Shown here: positions 56,475-64,000 of the stretch, piece after piece
Layout of the letters: every line of letters starts with the position of its first letter
Numbering within the stretch: position 1 is the first letter of the stretch
Assembly: GCA_949126835.1 (NCBI GenBank)
Contig: OX421494.1
Coordinates: forward strand, 24,458,696 to 24,522,695
DNA: 64,000 nucleotides
Source of the DNA: Anisus vortex
Taxonomy: Eukaryota > Mollusca > Gastropoda > Planorbidae
Direction of reading: 5' to 3'
Program-made: the position numbers and the translations under genes
The notes under the pieces: generated by a model
What the model saw: only the letters and a program-made list of their open reading frames with translations
What the model was told of the DNA's origin: nothing
Databases searched by the model: none

Positions 56475-59237
56475 CTAACTATCAGTGAATTTGTCATTCA
56501 ATTCATCCTGTACTCCAGGCATAAATTTTACAATTAAGAGTAACAATGTTAACAACATCAAGCTTATTCCAATTGTTTTCAGAAGGTAAGGCTTTATCAT
56601 TTTCAAATGATATAATATTTTTGCCTTTCTTTCATCACACAACAATGGCATCTGCATGTGAGCAGTGTACAATTTTTTTCTAACAAAAACAGTTATGTCA
56701 GACAAAAAAATTATGTACTTATCTAGGTACTTGATCAGCCCAAGGAGATCCAATTCGGTCTGCCATTCCTCTGGAAGTGGTTTAAGTGGTCCTCGGACAG
56801 TGGGTCCAAAGATTGGTCCATAGGCTCCTCGACTTTCCGGATAGGATTCAGTTGACATCTCCTGCTCCAGGCATAAGTTCTTTAGGACTGGATTGAAGAG
56901 TTCCGGGGCGAAGTTGGTCCCTCGATCTGTCGGTATGGATTGTGGTAACCCATAGCTTTTGGTAGTCTCGGTCCAGCTCTCCGCACTCGTTTCTTCAGTG
57001 ATGCTCCTCCAATCTTCATCTGTACCGGCAACTGCAGGTTTGCATTGTTGTTTGTTTATGCTGTGGTCTATCTGTTCATAGACATCAGTAGTAGGATTTT
57101 CTTTCTCGTCGACAGCTTTCTCATGCAACTGTAGCAACTCTGGGTCTACTTTCTGCTCAGCAATCAATTCATTTTGTGATGACTTCTTTGATTGTTCATT
57201 TCCTTTCGGACAATCTTCAATCATGGAGAAAATAGTAGTATCAAGTTCCACTCCTTCTTCCACTTTCTTCTCTCGTGGGAGAATTTCTTCTTTATTTTTC
57301 TTTTCTTGTGAGATAGTTTCTTCTTTCTTTTTCTGTGGTGTCATACCCTTTATGACATCACCTACAGGATAAAGTTCTTTTTCTTTTCCTGTCTCCACAA
57401 TAGGACTAGGGTCTGGATTTTCCTTCACAATCAGTTCAGGTCTCACCCTCCCTTTCGCCAAATCATTTGCTAGGATAACGGATATGCCCTCAACAGGAAG
57501 TTTTGATATTACTCCAACTGTCACATATCCTGTCACCAAGTCAGATGTGAGGTATATCCTATGTAGAGGTATTTCCTCTTTCCATTCAAAACCTCTCAAT
57601 AGGACAGTCTGTCCTGTCAATGTATTATCATTCAATGGTAATACATCTTTAAGCAGCAGTGTTAATGATGCTCCTGTGTCTCGTAATATGTTTACGGACT
57701 TCAGTGGTCCTTCCTTTTGTAAGGCCACACAACCTTCACTAATGAACGGTTGAAAACTGCACAGGGTCTCTGTGTCAATTTTATTCTTCCCTTGACCATG
57801 ACTTTCGGGTGTTGTTTCATCTTTCGATGACTTCAGACTCTTGTTCGAGTCAAAAATACTTTGGTCTACTTTTTCGTCTCTGTGGACTTGGACAATTAAT
57901 CCAATAGTAGCCATTCTGTATTTATAATCAGGATATTTATCCTCATTATCTTCAGTTGTAGATTTCTCTACCTTCTGACTTTTGCTTTCAGGCAAATCCA
58001 CCCTCAGTGTTTCTGGTTTAGAATAATCTTTCTTCGAATTCAGTTCGTTTGTATCTTCGCTTTCTTGTACATTCTGTATTGGTTTATGGCTTGCACACAT
58101 GACCACTTTGTTAGGTCTTTTGTCTTTCCTTATACTCCAACAGTCTTCGATGCTATGTCCTGTTCTTTTACAAAAAGTACATTGGACGTTTTTGTAGACA
58201 GGTTTTTTATTAACATCATTTTGTTTCACAAAATGCTCTTTTTCACGATGTTGTTGTTGTGTGTTTTCTGCTTGCCGTTGTGGCCTATTAACATTCTTTT
58301 CACCAGCTGTCCTATGACACAGTGCATACTGTTCAGCTAAATCAGCAGCCTTATGTGGGTCAGTGATATCACGCTCGGATAAATACATTCTTATATCCGG
58401 CCTCACTTTGTTAATAAAATCCTCTAACAGAATGATATCTTTCATTTCTTTTAATGTGGAGATATTTCTGGATTTTATCCACTGATCCATTAACTTTTCT
58501 TCTGCTCTAAGGAAGTCTAAGTGTGTTTGGTAAGGGGACATTGTGTACTGACGGAACCTTTTCCGATAACTTTCCGGTATTTGGTTATAGGCTTTAAGTA
58601 CAGTGTCTTTAATGATTTCATAATCATTTAAATTCTCCTCTTTTAACAATAGAACACAATCTCTTGCCCTTCCCTGAGTAAAAGCTGTTCTGACTAATAT
58701 TCCCCATTTATCTTCTGGGAACTTAAAATCTCTGCAAGAAATTTCAAAGGTCTGGAAGAAATTAGCTATTTCACTTTCTTTATCAATGTAGGTAGGGACT
58801 AGCTTTTTCCATCTGGCCATCTCTACATCATTATGAGATTCTTTTTTAGTAGCTCCTATCTTCGCCAGTTCTATTCTTTCCTGACTTTCTCTTTGACTTT
58901 TCTTATCTTCCATCTCACGATCAAGACGTTTTTCTTCTATCTCACGATCAAAACGTTTTTGTTCCATCTCCATTTCCATCCGTTTCATTTCTAACTGAAA
59001 TCTAAACTGTTCGGACATAGATTTCGACGTCTGACCTTCAACTTGATATCCCTCCGCGCTTGATTCTACTTTCAACTTGCCACTCGCAATCAACACATCT
59101 TTTATCTGCTGTGTCAACACAGTCCTCGATGGTGTAGTTTCAGTAACTTCTATCTTTAAGATCTCAGCGATCTCTTTTAACTTCTTTATTGATAAAGTTT
59201 TCAGAACTTCTTCTTCTGGATTTTCAATAAATTCCAT
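56475..59237 (-). CDS. Gag-protease-integrase-remnant polyprotein of LTR retrotransposon, with C-terminal membrane segment
   Basis: 920 residues. About 75-130: charged coiled coil (EMKRMEMEMEQKRFDREIEE). About 150-310: SCAN-like Ty3/Gypsy capsid region (FRQYTMSPYQTHLDFLRAEE). 353-366: CCHC knuckle CTFCKRTGHSIEDC. About 520: retropepsin active site RDTGAS, followed by the later ILANDLAKG block. From about 765: integrase pieces joined in frame. These are TDRGTNFAPELF (core), then YPESRGAYG fused to GPTVRGPLKPLPEEW, then DERKAKILYHLKMIKPY, which ends like a GPY/F domain. 887-906: hydrophobic helix ISLMLLTLLLLIVKFM, then 14 polar residues. RT and RNase H are absent and the integrase lacks most of its catalytic core, yet the frame is open. 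A capsid-forming, protease-bearing, non-autonomous product is the likely role. The start is the ATG shared with the second copy. Confidence 0.9.
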   Translation of the reverse strand: MEFIENPEEEVLKTLSIKKLKEIAEILKIEVTETTPSRTVLTQQIKDVLIASGKLKVESSAEGYQVEGQTSKSMSEQFRFQLEMKRMEMEMEQKRFDREIEEKRLDREMEDKKSQRESQERIELAKIGATKKESHNDVEMARWKKLVPTYIDKESEIANFFQTFEISCRDFKFPEDKWGILVRTAFTQGRARDCVLLLKEENLNDYEIIKDTVLKAYNQIPESYRKRFRQYTMSPYQTHLDFLRAEEKLMDQWIKSRNISTLKEMKDIILLEDFINKVRPDIRMYLSERDITDPHKAADLAEQYALCHRTAGEKNVNRPQRQAENTQQQHREKEHFVKQNDVNKKPVYKNVQCTFCKRTGHSIEDCWSIRKDKRPNKVVMCASHKPIQNVQESEDTNELNSKKDYSKPETLRVDLPESKSQKVEKSTTEDNEDKYPDYKYRMATIGLIVQVHRDEKVDQSIFDSNKSLKSSKDETTPESHGQGKNKIDTETLCSFQPFISEGCVALQKEGPLKSVNILRDTGASLTLLLKDVLPLNDNTLTGQTVLLRGFEWKEEIPLHRIYLTSDLVTGYVTVGVISKLPVEGISVILANDLAKGRVRPELIVKENPDPSPIVETGKEKELYPVGDVIKGMTPQKKKEETISQEKKNKEEILPREKKVEEGVELDTTIFSMIEDCPKGNEQSKKSSQNELIAEQKVDPELLQLHEKAVDEKENPTTDVYEQIDHSINKQQCKPAVAGTDEDWRSITEETSAESWTETTKSYGLPQSIPTDRGTNFAPELFNPVLKNLCLEQEMSTESYPESRGAYGPIFGPTVRGPLKPLPEEWQTELDLLGLIKYLDKYIIFLSDITVFVRKKLYTAHMQMPLLCDERKAKILYHLKMIKPYLLKTIGISLMLLTLLLLIVKFMPGVQDELNDKFTDS

Positions 59238-59382
59238 TCTTTAGTTAAGAGATTTATAAAGTGTAAATTTCCAACGTTTTTCCAATCAGAAGAATGAATT
59301 CAGCGTTATTAGGCTTGCTCAGTAGGTCACGGCTTCAACACACAACACAACACAACTTGAATATATGCTTCACTATACAACT

Positions 59383-59400
59383 ATCCCGGACGAGCCCCCA
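59383..59400 (-). other. Primer-binding site (tRNA-Pro type) of the full unit
   Basis: Identical 18-mer to that at 53632-53649, lying 3 bp inside the 5' LTR end. It marks where minus-strand DNA synthesis would be primed. Confidence 0.87.
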
Positions 59401-59403
59401 AAT

Positions 59404-60026
59404 TGTTATGGACCTCTTTAGGTTGATTATTATTACGACTCGTTAAATCGGATTCAATGAATATAGTTGTATCTTTATTAGAAGTCTCTAGATTCTGCTA
59501 ATCTGTAGCCCAAGCTAGGGGTTCCTTGACTGACAGGTCTATGCAGCAATGTAGTTATATTCGTGATAATTATCTTCAACACCTTTCTCAACAATGATAG
59601 ATCAAACAACTCCAGTTGTTGAATAAACAATTTTATTTAAATTGTAGACTCAATATAAACGATCAATAAACTTTATCAACTGATGGCAACATAAGTTTCA
59701 ATACAATGGCATATAATATACAAATAAATATAGCGACTTCACTCGACAAACTTCTGAACTGAACTAACTTTAAGGAGGTCGGGACTTAACAAAGAAAACT
59801 ATCATCGAAGATTCTACAGGGTCTTAATACGCATTTTAACCTCTTTCTCTATATAATACTGCGATTCAGTTTTATTCTCCAATTTCCACGGGGTTGGACG
59901 AATTATTTTATTTAAACTGCCCTCAGGGCATAAAGGTCAAACCTTGGTCGCTTTGGACTCTGATACGCACTTGTTAAGAGGTCAATGCCTTACTACGTCA
60001 TTCATTTATGACCGAGATTCGTAACA
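59404..60026 (-). repeat. LTR, 5' copy of the full unit
   Basis: 623 bp with TG...CA termini, matching the copy at 53653-54275 base for base as far as I compared. The outer flank starts ATATG at 60027. The partner target duplication cannot be checked because the far end of the array is truncated. Confidence 0.93.
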
Positions 60027-60119
60027 ATATGTTTCCTTTTCAGTTTTTTAAACATAATAATTGAGAACTAAAATCTAGTCGGCTTAAAAAAAAATGCGGA
60101 AACTATATTGACCCTTTAA

Positions 60120-60220
60120 CTTCGTGAGGGGTGGGGGAGTGGGCGCTAAAAAAAGTTGGGGGCGGTGAGCGGAAAAAAATGTAAAAGGGGCGGTGAGCCG
60201 AAAAAGGTTGAGAACCTATG
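60120..60220. repeat. Possible hAT terminal fragment
   Basis: G-rich stretches (GGGGCGGTGAGCCG) followed by AAAGGTTGAGAACC look like the end of a hAT element (reverse complement GGTTCTCAACCT). Only one end is seen, and no target duplication could be matched. Confidence 0.4.
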
Positions 60221-60369
60221 GTTTAAAGTCTATATCAATGGGGAATGGAAATAGTGCAAATTGGGGGGGGGGGGGAGCAATGGCCGACTTAGTGTGAACT
60301 GGTGCACAATTTTACCCTAAGCTATTGAAAAACTAATATCTAATTAGGCTCTAGCTAGTATAGTATCTC

Positions 60370-60632
60370 GGTCATGTGTTGCGGCATAAATAACCTGCCA
60401 AAAACAACCCTCCAGGGCACGGTAGAAGGTGGACGTCGGAGAGGCCGTTAGCAGAGATGCCGGTTCGACAATGTAAAATATTGGACAGGGCCGCAGTTGA
60501 CTCAACTATTGACATCCGCTCAAGTTAGGCAAAAGTGGAGAAAGTTGACTGATGAGGTGTCCTTTCGCCCCCCCCCCCCCCCCCCAACGACCACAACGGT
60601 CATGGGATTGATGATGATGGGTATCCTACCAA
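60370..60632 (+). pseudogene. RTE-like LINE, 3' end of ORF2 with ATG-repeat tail
   Basis: The + strand reads TTLQGTVEGGRRRGR, then a stop, then VKYWTGPQLTQLLTSAQ and QKWRKLTDEV. These are typical C-terminal residues of invertebrate LINE ORF2 proteins. A TGATGATGATG-like tail follows at 60610. The LGHVLR block just upstream is in another frame, so the copy is dead. A run of about 17 C interrupts the end. Confidence 0.75.
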
Positions 60633-61248
60633 TAGTTGCAACGTAAAAATTAAAATGATGAATTATTTTAGTTTTAAATTCCAGTTTTCCCCAAAGAAAT
60701 TTTGCGAAGGAAAATAAATAATTATTCTAATAATTCTTGAATTACAAAAACAACAGATCACTTATAAGCGATGGCTATAATAGTTACAACCTAATAATGA
60801 CGTAGCAATGTTCAAAAGCACAAAAAGACCAGCTATAACAATTTAAAACCTCATAAAAAAGGCAATTCGTGCACTCGTCGAAGTTATGAGTAGACGTCAC
60901 TAGCTTCCTCTTCCATTTATCTTAGCTTTTTGTGGGCAATATGCCTTTGTTAGAAAGTAGGCCTACACAACTCAAATCACGGCATAAAAGCTTTTCTCTA
61001 TAGGCTATGTCTGAAATAGGACATAAACATAAAGTAAATTTGTAAACGTTAAGAAATCTTCGTTAGTTCTGAAAACCTTTAAAAACAAGTTTTTTTTTTA
61101 AATAATGCACTTTCATACTGTGTTTTTATGTGGACGTCGGTTAGGGATATTTAGATCTATAATCATAAGAAAGAAAAAATACATTGATAGGCCTATCGCG
61201 AGAGTGTGCAAAATGGTTTTAAAAAATCTAACTTCTTATTTTTAAATT

Positions 61249-61456
61249 GGTCCATAGGGCCAGTGAAGCAGCGTTCACAACTTTCTGTGACGACGGCATA
61301 CTAGGGGATTGTGTGGCCAGCACAATGCCCAGCCTTCTTTACTTTACCCCAACTAAAGACAGGTACCCATCAGAGCTGGGTAGACTCAAGGACACCCTCC
61401 AGGAACCCAGGACATTCGGTACGCCAGCAAAACGTGCTGTCACTCGGCCACTATGT
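61249..61456 (-). repeat. tRNA-derived SINE, nearly full copy
   Basis: Same body as the SINE at 44586 in - orientation. The head is shortened: the B-box part is partly lost near 61410. Confidence 0.82.
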
Positions 61457-62764
61457 TAATGTCAGTAACATTAATTTAAAGTCATAAGAAAAAAAAAAAA
61501 TATTTCGATAGTCTGCACAATTTTTCAATAATTTTCTAAACTTCTTTAATAATCGATTTTATTTTAGAAATGCATTAGCAAGTGTTAGTCTAATAATTTT
61601 TTATGACCAATATTTTATCATTTTCAATTGTGGATTAAAAGGATTATTGTAAATTCCAGCAACTGAAAAACATCCTATGATGCGCCCTTTTCCTTGATGC
61701 CCCAATCCCATGCTTAGTTTGCTTTAACGGTAAATCCAGTCCTGTGTGTATCAATAATGTTGTGGGGATTTTCGTTAAAACACATTTTGAAATCCAGACC
61801 AGAGACCACACGCCAATGGCATGTTGAACCATGTTCCCTGCATCTAATACCAAGCACTTGAAAGAATATGTCCACTTCGTCAAATATTGTTTTGTGCAGT
61901 TTTGCACGGGGAAGTAGTGACGAAAAAAATAACCATACGGGACTCTTTCGAAGCTCGGTAATTGGAATGAGTACACTTTAAACCTTTAGCCACTGAGGGC
62001 AAGTTTGAGTAAGCTTATAAGTAAGTTGCGACAAGAGCAAGTTGTGATGAATTAAATAAACAGTAAGCTGAGTCTTGTTCTACACCAATACATAGGACAA
62101 TGACAGTAAGATGAGGACCCTAAACCAGCTATTTAAAAATTGGAGGTGTTCACAATACACCAAAACAAATACACCTTAAAACCATTGTGGGATGAAGGAA
62201 GGACGTCCCATGTATATTAGAGACTTTAATTAATTGGGCTATTGAACTTGAGCTGGAATAACTATTGGAGGACACCATCTACTTAGCTTGTTCCAGGTGA
62301 ATGAGACACTTGCCCGAGACGAAAAAAAAATGGTTTGCCACTCACACGGATTATTGCATCCCAAGACCACAGCGGAATTGGGGACTGTCCTCGTCCTCAG
62401 GCTCTTCCAAATAAGTGTCCACTAAACCCATTCCCCATGACCTAGAACGACGGCATTGTAGGCAGAAACGGACAGGCTAAGGTGCAGGAACTACCAACGC
62501 AGGATTTCACGTGGAAGTCCTCGGTAAAATTTCGGTTTGTAGGCCCAAAGCCCTCCACTTGGCCAACATCTAGTTTGAACCTGTTTTGTTGAAGTCCGAG
62601 ATACCATGAGAAGAATCTCTGGCTTTGTGACGAAAAACCATAAAAAGTTGGACCGACATTTTCAAAGTGAAACCAAACTATAGACCATTTATCTTTGAAG
62701 TGTTTGTTAAATTAAAAAAAAATCATAATTATAGTATAATTAAGTTGTTTTTTTAACTAAAAAT
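61457..62764. other. No gene supported
   Basis: Mixed-composition DNA. A 110-codon ORF at 61644-61976 (-) has no recognisable features and no supporting context. Confidence 0.4.
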
Positions 62765-62789
62765 TTGATAGAATGTATTGTTAATCGCC

Positions 62790-62910
62790 ATAAGTCTGCT
62801 GCCCAAGTTTTAGCTCGATTGGACGACGGGAAGTGGTCGAAAAATCGATGCAAAATATTACAAGAGGCAAGCAAGCAAGCAAGCAGAAAGACAGTACGAG
62901 TTAATAGAAA
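62790..62910 (+). repeat. Possible RTE-like LINE 3' scrap with AAGC-repeat
   Basis: CAAGTTTTAGCTCGATTGGA followed by CGGGAAGTGG resembles 3' untranslated parts of RTE-like elements. A short (GCAA)n run at 62867-62885 follows. Confidence 0.35.
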
Positions 62911-62964
62911 GGGAGTAAAAAGATTAGCAAATAACTTTACATTTCAGAAAAAATCCCATCGTAG

Positions 62965-64000
62965 ACTTCAATTATATGAGGTTGGCATCACTTGGACTGC
63001 TCTTCGCTGGTTCAGTTCCTACCTGGCCGACAGGACTCAGTGAGCTATTGTCGATCTGCCCTCTTTGCAAGAAACTTCCCTTAAATGTGGCGTACAACAG
63101 GGTTTCTTTTTAGAGCCCGTCCTATTCTCCGTGTACACAAGCCATCTTGGTAAAATTATCGAGAGCCATTGTGTATCTCGCAAATTTTTAGCAGACGACA
63201 CGGGGCTTTACAGGAGTTTTCGTCCTGATTCGTCTGCCTGCGCTGCTGCTGTTGGTGATGTAAAGGAGTGCTGTCAAACTGTGAAGGCATGGATGGCTGA
63301 AGTCAGACTTAAATTGAATGCGGACAAAACAGAGACAATTATCTGTGGTTCGGATGTTAGTCTTCGCTATTACATTGATTTCATCCAAGATCACGTTGTT
63401 CAACACGGTTAGAGGCCTTGGCCTTTTTATTAATAATAAACTGTCAATGGTTTCACATATCAGTGCTCTGGTTAAGGTTTGGGTCAGCTGCGACATCAAC
63501 TCAAGAACGGTAATAGAGTAGCAGTCTCTCTTATCCAGTCAAGGTTGGATTACTGCAATAGTTGCCTGTGGTGTTTGCCACAGAACCAGCTGCAGAGACT
63601 ACAGAGAGGGCAGAACGCTGCGGCACGCATTGTTTCGAGGGTGAAGAGACAGAATTATAAATCCCCAATTGTAAGGATCTCCACTGGCTCCCTATATTAA
63701 AGCGAAAAAATCACAAAATTATGTCCCTTACGTACGGATGTATAAATGGCACTGCTCCTTCCTATCTTCGAGAACTTATACCAAAGCATGAGCCATCAAG
63801 GGAACTGCGGTCTTCATCACAGTCACTCTCTACGTGGCTGGACACAAAAAGAAGTACCTAGATGTGCACTCTTTTGAATCTGTGTACGTGGCGGCTTCTT
63901 TATGGAACAGCCTGACCCCAGACACTGGGAGAATCTGAGACAAAAGAGTCTTTTAAAAAGAGCTTAAAGACCTTTCTCTTTGGCTAGTGGCTGTGTGCCT
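62965..64000 (+). pseudogene. CR1/L2-like LINE, reverse transcriptase 3' half, runs off the window
   Basis: The + strand reads TALRWFSSYLADRTQ, then LKCGVQQGFFLEPVLFSVYT, then the catalytic FLADDT (consensus F-A-D-D), then LKLNADKTETI and VSLIQSRLDYCNSCLW with LQRLQRGQNAAARIV. These are reverse transcriptase blocks in the usual order for CR1/L2-like elements. Several frame changes and stops are present (for example near 63042 and 63411). The sequence continues to the right edge with a FKKSLKTFLFG-like segment. It is the same family as the copy at 31583-32283. Confidence 0.88.

Larger units (their letters stand above)
53653..60026 (-). mobile_element. Ty3/Gypsy-type LTR retrotransposon lacking RT/RNase H, 6.37 kb, in tandem with a truncated unit
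   Basis: The order on the - strand is LTR (60026-59404), primer-binding site, gag-protease-integrase-remnant ORF (59237-56475), non-coding 2.2 kb, polypurine-like tract, LTR (54275-53653). It continues directly into a second primer-binding site and a second gag-protease ORF (53486-51486). The repeat period is 5,751 bp. No reverse transcriptase or RNase H sequence is visible anywhere. A non-autonomous element mobilised by a relative fits best. Near-identity of LTRs and of both gag regions indicates a very recent event, or in part an assembly effect. Confidence 0.88.

Noticed and set aside
56475..59237. Possibility that the long ORF is a domesticated host gene
   Set aside because: It lies between near-identical LTRs with a primer-binding site and has a tandem copy, so a young mobile element is the simpler explanation.
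61644..61976. 110-codon ORF on the - strand
   Set aside because: No recognisable motif, no splice or transcript context, and it lies among repeats. I cannot support it as a gene.

Overview
The window is from an animal nuclear genome: AT-rich, with many small exons separated by short introns that use GT/AG splice sites, and dense interspersed repeats. The repeat content (tRNA-headed SINEs, CR1/L2-like and RTE-like LINE ends, hAT, piggyBac-like, pogo and Ty3/Gypsy elements) suggests an invertebrate, most likely a gastropod mollusc. That placement is inference.

About 1.4-37.7 kb (+ strand) is most of SMG1, the PI3K-related kinase that phosphorylates UPF1 in nonsense-mediated mRNA decay (NMD). 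I could place 74 exons that join in one open frame of 3,426 codons plus stop. They run from N-terminal helical repeats through the FAT-like region, the kinase core (GDRHLDN and HIDYN motifs) and the long SMG1-specific C-terminal insertion to the FATC tail ending in GWTPWV. The first few hundred residues lie upstream of the window. The introns hold piggyBac-like MITEs, SINEs, a hAT element nested inside another hAT element, a LINE fragment, two further MITEs and several minisatellites. In one minisatellite (17.26-18.03 kb) the unit contains an exon 3' end plus its splice donor, giving 16 consecutive donor-like sites. The later ones would bring an in-frame stop into the mRNA of a gene that itself runs NMD.

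37.7-42.5 kb is SMG1 3' flank with minisatellites and no recognisable gene. A convergent four-exon gene on the - strand (46255 to 42554) encodes a 235-residue protein that I cannot name.

47.25-49.63 kb is a decayed pogo-type DNA transposon. It has 21-bp inverted ends, TA flanks and a transposase whose coding sequence carries a 24-bp minisatellite of about 30 copies.

51.5-60.0 kb (- strand) is a very young Ty3/Gypsy-type LTR retrotransposon in tandem: LTR, gag-protease ORF, long non-coding part, LTR, then a second truncated gag-protease ORF. It has a primer-binding site of tRNA-Pro type. Reverse transcriptase and RNase H are absent, and the single long ORF joins gag and protease to integrase scraps and a C-terminal membrane segment.

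60-64 kb holds more repeat debris: an RTE-like LINE 3' end, a SINE, and a CR1/L2-like LINE running off the right edge.
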